DNA of 13,114 nt from Methylococcaceae bacterium (lineage in GTDB: Bacteria; Pseudomonadota; Gammaproteobacteria; Methylococcales; Methylococcaceae), in assembly GCA_012026715.1 (NCBI GenBank), contig VEPB01000479.1, positions 1-13,114 of the forward strand, written 5' to 3'. Of the stretch, positions 6,130 through 13,114 are shown one piece after another (the first letter of the stretch is position 1; each line of letters begins with the position of its first letter). Made by a program: the position numbers and the translations under genes. The notes under the pieces were generated by a model, which saw nothing but the letters and a program-made list of their open reading frames with translations, searched no databases and was not told the origin of the DNA.

Positions 6130-7674
6130 TCAGACCTCGCTGACCTGTGGATGGGTGCGGTTGAGCGGCGCCAGCAGCCGGTTGACGGCGTTGATGTAGG
6201 CCTTGGCCGAGGCGATGACGATGTCGGTGTCGGCGCCCTGGCCGTTGACGATGCGGCCTTCGGTCTCCAGCCGCACGGTCACCTCGCCCTGGGCATCGGT
6301 GCCGCTGGTGATGTTATTGACCGAGTACAGGGTCAGCTTGGCGCGGGTATGAACCAGCGACTCGATGGCCTTGAGGCTGGCATCCACCGCGCCGCCACCG
6401 GTGGCCGAGCCGGTCTTTTCGTCGCTGTCGAATTTGATCGTCACCAAGGCGTTGGGTACTTCGCCGGTTTCCGAGCAGACCTTGAGCGCCACCAGCTTGA
6501 CCCGTTCGTCCTCCGCCTCCAGGCTGGCCTCGCTGATGAGGGCCTGCAAGTCCTCGTCGAAGATGTCGTGCTTCTTGTCGGCCAGTTGTTTGAAGCGGAA
6601 GAACACGGAGTTGAGTTCTTCCTCCGAGGCGAACTCGACGCCCAGTTCCTGCATTCGGGTGCGGAAGGCGTTGCGGCCTGAATGCTTGCCCAGCACCATG
6701 CGGTTGGCGCTCCAGCCCACGTCCTCGGCCCGCATGATTTCGTAAGTCTCGCGGCTCTTGAGCACGCCGTCCTGGTGGATGCCGGACTCGTGGGCGAAGG
6801 CGTTGGCGCCGACGATGGCCTTGTTGGGCTGTACCGGGAAGCCGGTGATGCTGGACACCAGCTTGGAGCAGGCGACGATTTCGCGGGTGTCGATCTCGCT
6901 ATGACACGGGAAGAAATCCTTGCGGGTCCGCACCGCCATCACGACCTCTTCGAGAGCGGCGTTGCCGGCGCGCTCGCCCAGTCCGTTGATGGTGCACTCC
7001 ACTTGGCGGGCGCCGTTGGCCACCGCGGCGAGGGAATTGGCCACCGCCAGCCCCAAGTCGTTATGGCAGTGCACCGAGAAGATCGCCTTGTCGGAATTGG
7101 GGATGCGCTCCCGCAACCGGGCGATGAGGCGGCCGAACTGCTCCGGCATGGCATAGCCCACGGTGTCGGGGATGTTCAGCGTCGTCGCGCCGGCGTCGAT
7201 CACCGCCTCCAGGATGCGGCAGAGGAAATCTTCTTCCGACCGGCCGGCGTCCTCCGGCGAGAACTCCACGTCATCGGTGAACTGCCGCGCCCGCTTCACC
7301 GCCTTCACGGCAAACTCCACCACCTGGTCCGGCGGCATGTTGAGCTTGCGCTGCATGTGGATGGGCGAGGTGGCGATGAAGGTATGGATGCGGCTCCGGG
7401 CGGCGTCCTTGAGGGCCTCGCCGGCGCGGTCGATGTCCCGGTCCAGGGCGCGGGCCAACCCGCACACGGTGGAATCCTTGATGGCGCGGGCCACCGCCTG
7501 AACGGCCTCGAAGTCCCCCTGGCTCGCCGCCGGGAAGCCCGCCTCGATGACGTCGACCTTGAGCCGCTCCAGCGCGCGGGCGATGCGCACCTTTTCTTCG
7601 CGGTTCATGGAAGCGCCGGGACTCTGCTCGCCGTCCCGCAAGGTGGTGTCGAATATGATGAGTTTGTCGGTCAT
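6130..7674 (-). CDS. leuA: 2-isopropylmalate synthase
   Basis: LeuA condenses acetyl-CoA with 2-ketoisovalerate, the first committed step of leucine synthesis. At 514 residues it is the full two-part enzyme. The catalytic TIM barrel has TTLRDGEQSPG (10-20; R13, D14), the metal-binding HCHNDLGLA (202-210; H202, H204), NGLGERAGN (230-238) and HESGIHQDG (295-303). The C-terminal regulatory domain (about 390-505) carries the Gly/Ala-rich GSATGGGAVDA loop typical of leucine-feedback-inhibited enzymes. GGAG about 8 bases before the ATG is a good ribosome binding site. It has its own promoter and candidate leader peptide upstream, so it is not simply the tail of the ilv-pssA transcript. Citramalate or homocitrate synthases are related, but motifs and length favour LeuA. 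Confidence 0.97.
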   Translation of the reverse strand: MTDKLIIFDTTLRDGEQSPGASMNREEKVRIARALERLKVDVIEAGFPAASQGDFEAVQAVARAIKDSTVCGLARALDRDIDRAGEALKDAARSRIHTFIATSPIHMQRKLNMPPDQVVEFAVKAVKRARQFTDDVEFSPEDAGRSEEDFLCRILEAVIDAGATTLNIPDTVGYAMPEQFGRLIARLRERIPNSDKAIFSVHCHNDLGLAVANSLAAVANGARQVECTINGLGERAGNAALEEVVMAVRTRKDFFPCHSEIDTREIVACSKLVSSITGFPVQPNKAIVGANAFAHESGIHQDGVLKSRETYEIMRAEDVGWSANRMVLGKHSGRNAFRTRMQELGVEFASEEELNSVFFRFKQLADKKHDIFDEDLQALISEASLEAEDERVKLVALKVCSETGEVPNALVTIKFDSDEKTGSATGGGAVDASLKAIESLVHTRAKLTLYSVNNITSGTDAQGEVTVRLETEGRIVNGQGADTDIVIASAKAYINAVNRLLAPLNRTHPQVSEV

Positions 7675-7762
7675 GGATCTGCTCCATAGCTACACCCGAG
7701 CGCAGCCTGATGCGCCGAGCGGAAAATCGAAAGGGTGGTGGAACGAAAAAAACGAGGTAAAG

Positions 7763-7858
7763 TCAGCTGCCCGCGCGGGGCAGCAGCAGGCGCAGGCCGG
7801 CGAGAGACGCGGCCAGGCAGCTGGAAGCAGAACGGATGAGGTGGGTGACGGAAGTCAT
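7763..7858 (-). CDS. leuL: Candidate leucine leader peptide upstream of leuA
   Basis: A 31-codon ORF begins MTSVTHLIRSASS and ends LAGLRLLLPRAGS, stopping 88 bases before the leuA ATG. Seven codons are leucine (CTC or CTG), with the dense run CTG CGC CTG CTG CTG at codons 22-26. A perfect 7-bp hairpin (7766-7784) overlaps codons 25-31. The hairpin's 3' arm can alternatively pair with GCTGCC at 7816-7821, so two mutually exclusive folds exist. Position, leucine bias and competing stems are what a ribosome-mediated leu attenuator would show. The only T-run (7746-7752) is 13 bases beyond the hairpin, so a classical terminator is not evident and control may be translational. The remaining bases of the 7675-8042 intergenic region hold the promoter and a REP-like palindrome. 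Confidence 0.5.
   Translation of the reverse strand: MTSVTHLIRSASSCLAASLAGLRLLLPRAGS
7766..7784 (-). promoter_or_regulatory. Hairpin overlapping the leucine codons of the leader
   Basis: In the minus-strand transcript GCTGCCC (7784-7778) pairs with GGGCAGC (7772-7766) around a 5-base CGCGC loop. A ribosome stalled at the leucine run would cover the 5' arm and release the 3' arm, which then can pair with 7816-7821 only if that segment is exposed. Confidence 0.45.
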
Positions 7859-7865
7859 GGTCCCG

Positions 7866-7894
7866 ACTATACACATTCGCTCGCAGGCTGCCAA
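7866..7894 (-). promoter_or_regulatory. sigma70-type promoter for leuA leader
   Basis: On the minus strand TTGGCA (7894-7889) is followed by exactly 17 bases and TATAGT (7871-7866), matching the sigma70 consensus at four of six and five of six positions. The predicted start site falls at about 7858-7862, on or just before the ATG of the leader ORF, giving an almost leaderless message. Confidence 0.6.
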
Positions 7895-7931
7895 GTCAAA
7901 CCCAATCACCCTTGCATGCGCCGATCCCGTA

Positions 7932-8012
7932 GCCTGGATGGAGCGAAGCGTAGTCCGGGTCCTCGCAGCGGCCAACCGGAAAGCCCCGGATTCCGCTTCG
8001 TTCCGTCCGGGC
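7932..8012. repeat. REP-like imperfect palindrome between pssA and leuA
   Basis: Arms 7932-7959 and 7985-8012 match as reverse complements at 23 of 28 positions around a 25-base loop. The left arm contains GGAGCGAAGCG and ends AGTCCGGG; the right arm contains CCCGGATTCCGCTTCG. Sequences of the form GTAGCC(C/T)GGATGGAGCGAAGCG are familiar as dispersed intergenic repeats in gammaproteobacteria (from memory). Four of the five mismatches are G-T pairs in plus-strand orientation, so a plus-strand RNA would pair at 27 of 28 positions. It starts about 30 bases beyond the pssA stop and may stabilise or end that message. Confidence 0.65.
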
Positions 8013-8042
8013 CGCCAAACACCTGTCCCGCGCGCCCTCCGC

Positions 8043-8786
8043 CTACAGCTTGCGTTCGCTGCGCCGCCGCCTCAGCATCGCCAGGGTCACCACCGGCCCG
8101 GAGATGGCGTAAACGCTGAATAACGTGAACAAAAATACCGGCGGATTGGTGAACAGCACGGCAAAGCCCAGCATCACCAGGATGGCCCACAAGAATGGCA
8201 CCCTTCCCTTCAGATCGAGCTCCTTGAAGCTGTAATAGCGGAAGTTGCTGACCATCAGCAGGCCGGTCGCCACCGACAGCCCCAGGCTGACGTAACCGAC
8301 ATTGCCACCGGCGAAACCGTACTCTTCGCACACCCAGATGAATCCGGCCAGGATGGCGGCGGCGGCGGGACTGGGCAATCCTTGGAAATAGCGCTTGTCG
8401 GCGGTGCCGATCTGGGTATTGAATCGGGCCAGCCGCAGCGCGCCGCCGGCGCAATGGACGAAGGCCGCCATCCAGCCCAGCTTGCCGTAACCGGCCAGGG
8501 ACCAGACGTAGATCACCAGGGCCGGAGCCGCGCCGAACGAAAGCATGTCCGACAGGCTGTCGTATTCGGCGCCGAAGGCGCTTTGGGTATTGGTGAGGCG
8601 GGCCACCCGGCCATCCATTCCGTCCAGGATCATGGCCACGAAGATGGACACGGCGGCCAGTTCGTAGCGCTGGTTGAAGGCGGCGGTGATGGCGTAGAAC
8701 CCGGCGAACAGGGCCGCCGTGGTGAACAGGTTGGGTAGCAGGTAGACGCCGCGGCGGCGTCGGGTCGGAGGGGTGGGTTCGCTCAT
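8043..8786 (-). CDS. pssA: CDP-diacylglycerol-serine O-phosphatidyltransferase
   Basis: This integral membrane enzyme makes phosphatidylserine from CDP-diacylglycerol and serine, the route to phosphatidylethanolamine. The CDP-alcohol phosphotransferase signature is complete: D55, D58-G59, A62-R63, then G72, D76 and D80 with correct spacing (DGMDGRVAR ... FGAEYDSLSD). Several hydrophobic helices follow, with NFRYYSFKE, characteristic of the PssA branch rather than PgsA. It is 247 residues, the usual size of type-II PssA. GAGG about 8 bases before the ATG serves as ribosome binding site. ilvC ends 55 bases upstream, with a hairpin in between. Clusters of ilvBNC, pssA and leuA occur in beta- and gammaproteobacteria, often with psd next to pssA; psd is absent here. 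Confidence 0.95.
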   Translation of the reverse strand: MSEPTPPTRRRRGVYLLPNLFTTAALFAGFYAITAAFNQRYELAAVSIFVAMILDGMDGRVARLTNTQSAFGAEYDSLSDMLSFGAAPALVIYVWSLAGYGKLGWMAAFVHCAGGALRLARFNTQIGTADKRYFQGLPSPAAAAILAGFIWVCEEYGFAGGNVGYVSLGLSVATGLLMVSNFRYYSFKELDLKGRVPFLWAILVMLGFAVLFTNPPVFLFTLFSVYAISGPVVTLAMLRRRRSERKL

Positions 8787-8803
8787 GGCTGCCTCGGCCC
8801 GCC

Positions 8804-8824
8804 CCGGACGGGCGAGCCGTCCGG
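8804..8824 (-). promoter_or_regulatory. Intercistronic hairpin between ilvC and pssA
   Basis: CCGGACGG (8804-8811) and CCGTCCGG (8817-8824) form a perfect 8-bp stem with a 5-base loop. No T-tract follows in the minus-strand direction. It may stabilise the upstream ilv part of the message or partly terminate it before pssA. Confidence 0.45.
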
Positions 8825-8841
8825 CAGCGGCTCCCGGTTGT

Positions 8842-9858
<1,017 letters not shown>

Positions 9859-9914
9859 GGGTTTCCTCTGATTTCGCTTCGGTTGTTGCCCGCCGGCTGC
9901 CCGGCCGGGACGGA

Positions 9915-10406
9915 TTACAGGCTGAGGCCGCGTTCCCCGCGGAGGATGCCGGTGGCCCCGGAACGGACGACCTCGATGATGTTGTCCTCGCCAACGGTCT
10001 GGATGAAGGCGTCGAGCTTGGACTTTTCACCGGTGACCTCGACCACGTAGGTGGATGACGTCACATCCAGGATGTTGCCGCGGAAGATGTCGGTCAGCCG
10101 CTTGACCTCCTCGCGCAATCCATTGGTGGCCCGCACCTTCACCAGCATCAGCTCGCGCTCGATGTGGGACGATTCGGAAATGTCGATGAGCTTGACCACA
10201 TCGATCAGCTTGTTGAGCTGCTTGGTGATCTGCTCGATGATGTCGTCGCTGCCCAGGGTCACCAGGGTCATGCGGGACAGGCTGGGGTCCTGGGTGGGCG
10301 CCACCGTGAGGGACTCGATGTTGTAGCCGCGCGCGGAAAACAGACCCGAAACGCGGGACAACGCCCCCGATTCGTTTTCGATCAGGATGGAGATGATGTG
10401 TCGCAT
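9915..10406 (-). CDS. ilvN: Acetolactate synthase regulatory (small) subunit
   Basis: This is the regulatory partner of IlvB: it stimulates the catalytic subunit and carries valine feedback. At 163 residues it has the length of E. coli IlvH (synonym) rather than the short IlvN. The N-terminal ACT domain begins HIISILIENESGALSRVSG. N11, G14, N29 and A36 occupy the positions that in E. coli IlvH are altered in valine-resistant mutants, so valine sensitivity is likely retained. The C-terminal domain (about 80-163) includes the conserved GVTG-like ATGILRGERG tail. It starts 4 bases after the ilvB stop with TGAGG just upstream, so the two are translationally coupled. Confidence 0.97.
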   Translation of the reverse strand: MRHIISILIENESGALSRVSGLFSARGYNIESLTVAPTQDPSLSRMTLVTLGSDDIIEQITKQLNKLIDVVKLIDISESSHIERELMLVKVRATNGLREEVKRLTDIFRGNILDVTSSTYVVEVTGEKSKLDAFIQTVGEDNIIEVVRSGATGILRGERGLSL

Positions 10407-10410
10407 GGCC

Positions 10411-12141
10411 TCAGGCGAGCTCCGTGTCGGTGCTGACGCCCGGCGCCAGGCGCATGTCGTGGTGGGCCTTGCCGGCTTCGATCATGGGATAGACGTTCTC
10501 CGTGGGATCGGTCAGGAAATCCAGGAACACCGTGCGATCCCTGAGGGCGAAAGCCTCTTCCAAGGCCGCGCGGACGTCGCCCGGCCGGCTGATGCGCATG
10601 CCCACGTGGCCATAACTCTCCGCCAGCTTGACGAAGTCCGGCAGGGTTTCCAGGTAGGAATGGGAGTAGCGGCTCTCATAGGTGAATTCCTGCCACTGCC
10701 GCACCATGCCCATGTAACCGTTGTTGAGGTTGACGATCTTGATGGGGGTGCGGTACTGCAGCGCGGTGGCCAGTTCCTGGATGCACATCTGGATGCTGGC
10801 CTCGCCGGTGACGCAGGCCACGTCCGCCTCCGGAAAAGCCAGCTTGACGCCGATCGCCGCCGGCATGCCGAAGCCCATGGTGCCCAGCCCCCCCGAATTG
10901 ATCCAGCGCCTGGGCTTGTCGAACTTGTAAAACTGCGCGGCCCACATCTGGTGCTGGCCCACGTCGGAGGTGATGAAGGCGTCGCCGCGAGTCACCTCCC
11001 ACAACTGTTCGATCACATGCTGCGGCTTGATCTTGTCGCTGCCGGCGTCGTAGCTCAGACAGTGGACCGAGCGCCACCGTTCGATCTGCCGCCACCAGTC
11101 CGCCAGGGCTTCCGCATCCGGGCGCTTGTCGGCGCTCTTCAGCATCTCCAGCATGTCGGCCAGCACCGAACCCACCTCGCCGACGATGGGGACGTCCACC
11201 TTGACGGTCTTGGAGATGGAGGCGGGATCCACGTCGATGTGGATGATCTTGGCGTGGGGACAGAACTCGGAGATCTTGCCGGTGACCCGGTCGTCGAAAC
11301 GGGCGCCCACGGCGATCAGCACGTCGCACTCGTGCATGGCCATGTTGGCCTCATAGGTGCCGTGCATGCCCAGCATGCCGATGAACTGCTGGTCGGTGGC
11401 CGGATAGGCTCCCAGCCCCATCAGGGTGTTGGTGACCGGAAAGCCCAGCAACCGGGCGAACTCCGTAAACGGTTCCGCGCCATTGCCCAGGATCACCCCG
11501 CCGCCGCTATAAATCACCGGACGGCGCGCGGTCAGCAGCAGGTCCACCGCCTTGCGGATCTGCCAGCGATGCCCCTTCACCGAAGGGTTGTAACTGCGGA
11601 TGCTGACCGACTTGGGATATTGGTACGGCACCTTGATGGCCGGATCGGTCAGGCTCTTGGGGATGTCCACCAGCACCGGGCCAGGACGGCCGGTGGTGGC
11701 AATGTAGAAGGCCTTCTTGACGGTCTCCGCCAGCTTGGTGAGGTCCTTCACCAGGAAGTTGTGCTTCACGCAGGGCCGGGTGATGCCGACGATATCGGCT
11801 TCCTGGAACGCATCGCTACCGATGACCGGCAGGGGCACCTGGCCGGAGAACACCACCAGGGGAATGGAATCCATGTAGGCGGTGGCGATGCCGGTCACCG
11901 CATTGGTGGCGCCGGGCCCGGAGGTGACCAGCACCACGCCGGGCTTGCCGGTAGCGCGCGCATAGCCGTCCGCCGCATGGGTTGCGCCCTGTTCGTGCCT
12001 GACCAGAATGTGTTTGACCGCATCCTGTTTGAACAGCGCGTCGTAGATGTGCAGTACGGCGCCGCCCGGATACCCGAAAATGTACTCGACCCCCTCATCC
12101 TTGAGGCACTGGACCAGGATGTCTCCGCCACTGAGCTCCAC
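10411..12141 (-). CDS. ilvB: Acetolactate synthase catalytic (large) subunit
   Basis: This ThDP- and FAD-dependent enzyme joins two pyruvates, or pyruvate and 2-ketobutyrate, in the first common step of branched-chain amino-acid synthesis. It is 576 residues, as in IlvI/IlvB. Visible features are FGYPGGAV (22-29), the catalytic glutamate E50 in RHEQGATHAADGYAR, TSGPGATN (73-80), the FAD-region RFDDRVTGK (281-289), GQHQMWAAQ (395-403), and the ThDP motif near 446-474 ending NLNNGYMGMVRQWQE. That motif reads GEAS where many relatives have GDGS. The start is GTG at 12141; GAGGG about 8 bases upstream supports it. Just before it lies a hairpin plus T-run, implying conditional transcription of the operon. 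Related ThDP enzymes such as oxalyl-CoA decarboxylase are excluded by the adjacent ilvN and ilvC. Confidence 0.97.
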   Translation of the reverse strand: MELSGGDILVQCLKDEGVEYIFGYPGGAVLHIYDALFKQDAVKHILVRHEQGATHAADGYARATGKPGVVLVTSGPGATNAVTGIATAYMDSIPLVVFSGQVPLPVIGSDAFQEADIVGITRPCVKHNFLVKDLTKLAETVKKAFYIATTGRPGPVLVDIPKSLTDPAIKVPYQYPKSVSIRSYNPSVKGHRWQIRKAVDLLLTARRPVIYSGGGVILGNGAEPFTEFARLLGFPVTNTLMGLGAYPATDQQFIGMLGMHGTYEANMAMHECDVLIAVGARFDDRVTGKISEFCPHAKIIHIDVDPASISKTVKVDVPIVGEVGSVLADMLEMLKSADKRPDAEALADWWRQIERWRSVHCLSYDAGSDKIKPQHVIEQLWEVTRGDAFITSDVGQHQMWAAQFYKFDKPRRWINSGGLGTMGFGMPAAIGVKLAFPEADVACVTGEASIQMCIQELATALQYRTPIKIVNLNNGYMGMVRQWQEFTYESRYSHSYLETLPDFVKLAESYGHVGMRISRPGDVRAALEEAFALRDRTVFLDFLTDPTENVYPMIEAGKAHHDMRLAPGVSTDTELA

Positions 12142-12153
12142 GTTGCTGCCCTC

Positions 12154-12183
12154 AAAAAAAATCGGGGCGTTGTGGAAACGCCC
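12154..12183 (-). terminator. Intrinsic terminator in the ilvB leader
   Basis: In the minus-strand transcript GGGCGTT (12183-12177) pairs with AACGCCC (12171-12165) around a 5-base loop, followed by CGA and eight Ts (12161-12154). The ilvB GTG is only 12 bases past the T-run, which leaves room for the ribosome binding site but not for a promoter. It could also end transcription from the PilZ gene upstream. An 8-base segment at 12263-12270 is complementary to 12179-12186 and could form a competing stem in read-through RNA. Confidence 0.75.
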
Positions 12184-12219
12184 GCGAATGTCGGTTCTAA
12201 TTGGGAAAAATGGCCGAAT

Positions 12220-12248
12220 AACCTAACCGGTTCGACCGCCAGCGTCAA
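12220..12248 (-). promoter_or_regulatory. Candidate promoter of the ilvB operon
   Basis: TTGACG (12248-12243), a five-of-six -35 match, is followed by 17 bases and TAGGTT (12225-12220), a poor -10. The predicted start near 12213 gives a leader of about 72 bases that contains the terminator. No ATG, GTG or TTG occurs between the predicted start and ilvB, so no leader peptide is apparent. Confidence 0.4.
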
Positions 12249-12283
12249 GCCGAAGCGCCTCGCGCGGGCGACGCCCCGGCCGC

Positions 12284-13066
12284 TCAGGAACTGCGGGCGC
12301 GGTTGCGAAGGTATTGCTCGGCTTCGCTCATCATGGCCTTGACCACCGCCATGACCTCCTTGCTGACATTGCCGAACGCGCAATCGACCCGGATCGACTT
12401 GTCGTCGCTGAGCCGCTTGACGTTTTCCACCACGATCTCGAACTTGACGTTGTCCCCTTCGACCATGATGGAGCAATTCAATTTCTCGCCCTTGCGGAGG
12501 TAAGGCAAGGTGGTGTTTTCGCTGGAAAGATACACGCTGATGCCACCGATGCTCAGCGTATCCAGCACACCCGGGATGGGCTTTTCCTGATTGGGCTGTT
12601 TCAAATAGACCGGCACCCGCTTATAGGCGCCAATCCGAAATTTACGGTATTCCTCGGATTCCGGGTAAAACACCTTCGAGGGAAGATCGATGATATAAAA
12701 CTCCTTGCCCTCCGCCGACTGAATCTGATTCACCTTGGTCTGGAAGGTGAACGGTGAGCCGTACAAGTCCGAAATCACCTTGAACTGTTCCGCCGCCACC
12801 AGCTGAGCGTGCGCTTCTTCGCCCTCCAACCGTTCCAGGGCGGCCCGCGCACTCCCCACCTGCTTGAAAAACGTGGTGGGCATGTCGTCGATATCGTCCT
12901 TTTGGTTTTCGCCGGGAATATCCAGGTGCACCACGATCCGCTGATAAACCATGTCATTGAGCAGCGATACGATCCGCTCCCGCGCGGTGATGAAATTAGG
13001 ATTCTCGCGCTGCGGGCGCGGCGCCTGTTCAGGCTTGCCGAGCAGGGATTTGATCTTGCTAAACAT
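12284..13066 (-). CDS. PilZ / YcgR-like protein with atypical c-di-GMP motifs
   Basis: This 260-residue soluble protein has an N-terminal YcgR-like part (about 20-135) and a C-terminal PilZ beta-barrel (about 138-245), the layout of flagellar-brake and related c-di-GMP receptors. The usual RxxxR motif appears as YRKFR (140-144), with tyrosine in the first arginine position. The D/NxSxxG motif appears as TLSIGG (170-175), with D169 displaced one residue upstream. The helical end (EVMAVVKAMMSEAEQYLRNRAR) is hydrophilic. GAGAG about 12 bases before the ATG is a plausible ribosome binding site. There are no flagellar or pilus genes in view, so the output pathway is unknown. It ends 142 bases before ilvB; the terminator in that gap separates them transcriptionally at least in part. 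Confidence 0.85.
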   Translation of the reverse strand: MFSKIKSLLGKPEQAPRPQRENPNFITARERIVSLLNDMVYQRIVVHLDIPGENQKDDIDDMPTTFFKQVGSARAALERLEGEEAHAQLVAAEQFKVISDLYGSPFTFQTKVNQIQSAEGKEFYIIDLPSKVFYPESEEYRKFRIGAYKRVPVYLKQPNQEKPIPGVLDTLSIGGISVYLSSENTTLPYLRKGEKLNCSIMVEGDNVKFEIVVENVKRLSDDKSIRVDCAFGNVSKEVMAVVKAMMSEAEQYLRNRARSS

Positions 13067-13100
13067 GGTCGATGAATTCTCTCAGTGCCGTAACAAAACC

Positions 13101-13106
13101 GTTATA
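13101..13106 (-). promoter_or_regulatory. Candidate -10 of the PilZ gene
   Basis: On the minus strand TATAAC (13106-13101) lies about 35 bases before the PilZ-gene ATG and matches the -10 consensus at five of six positions. The -35 would fall outside the right edge of the window, so this cannot be completed here. Confidence 0.35.
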
Positions 13107-13114
13107 TCGGATGC

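Noticed and set aside
7746..7784. Classical intrinsic terminator in the leuA leader
   Set aside because: The 7-bp hairpin and the run of seven Ts are separated by 13 bases, and no hairpin abuts the T-run. I kept the hairpin but not a terminator call.
9892..9905. Terminator between ilvN and ilvC
   Set aside because: The stem is only 5 bp with no T-run, and GC-rich spacers produce such stems by chance. ilvC has a good ribosome binding site and belongs in the same operon.
10387..12342. A 651-codon plus-strand open frame opposite ilvB, and similar long frames opposite ilvC and leuA
   Set aside because: They are antisense shadows of well-supported genes. GC-rich codon bias on one strand leaves the complementary frames open, and the translations are His/Gly/Asp-rich with no recognisable domain.

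Overview
The window is GC-rich chromosomal DNA from a proteobacterium, most likely a gammaproteobacterium. A methanotroph-like or purple-sulfur-like lineage would fit the gene content and protein style, but the sequence alone does not fix the genus. No phage, transposase, CRISPR array, tRNA or rRNA gene is visible. The genes are mostly amino-acid biosynthesis and housekeeping, so the interest lies in the non-coding leaders and the palindromic elements.

Left part (1-4610). A membrane PAS-HAMP sensor kinase runs off the left edge on the minus strand. A non-coding stretch of about 380 bases, possibly holding one small minus-strand ORF coupled to the kinase, separates it from a plus-strand group. 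That group contains an unrecognised Trp-rich three-helix membrane protein, hisC (histidine synthesis), a cold-shock/DUF1294 membrane fusion protein, and a small TatD-family metal-dependent hydrolase. A perfect 10-bp inverted repeat exactly fills the gap between the TatD stop and the convergent rimI stop.

Middle and right part (4650-13066). Everything is on the minus strand. In transcription order (right to left) the genes are a PilZ/YcgR-like protein, ilvB, ilvN, ilvC, pssA, leuA, a type-4 uracil-DNA glycosylase and rimI. IlvB/IlvN make acetolactate or acetohydroxybutyrate, IlvC reduces and isomerises these toward valine, isoleucine and 2-ketoisovalerate, and LeuA condenses 2-ketoisovalerate with acetyl-CoA to open the leucine branch. 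pssA (phosphatidylserine synthase) sits inside this set.

Regulatory reading. The ilvB leader has a strong hairpin followed by eight T residues, ending only 12 bases before an SD-like GAGG. Transcription must therefore be conditionally read through. No leader peptide is visible there. leuA has its own promoter-like sequence (TTGGCA, 17 bases, TATAGT) followed almost at once by a 31-codon ORF with seven Leu codons, including CTG CGC CTG CTG CTG overlapping a hairpin. This is a candidate leuL leader peptide on a nearly leaderless transcript. A REP-like 81-bp imperfect palindrome lies between pssA and this promoter. One or two further palindromic elements appear to have been absorbed in frame into the linker of the uracil-DNA glycosylase.
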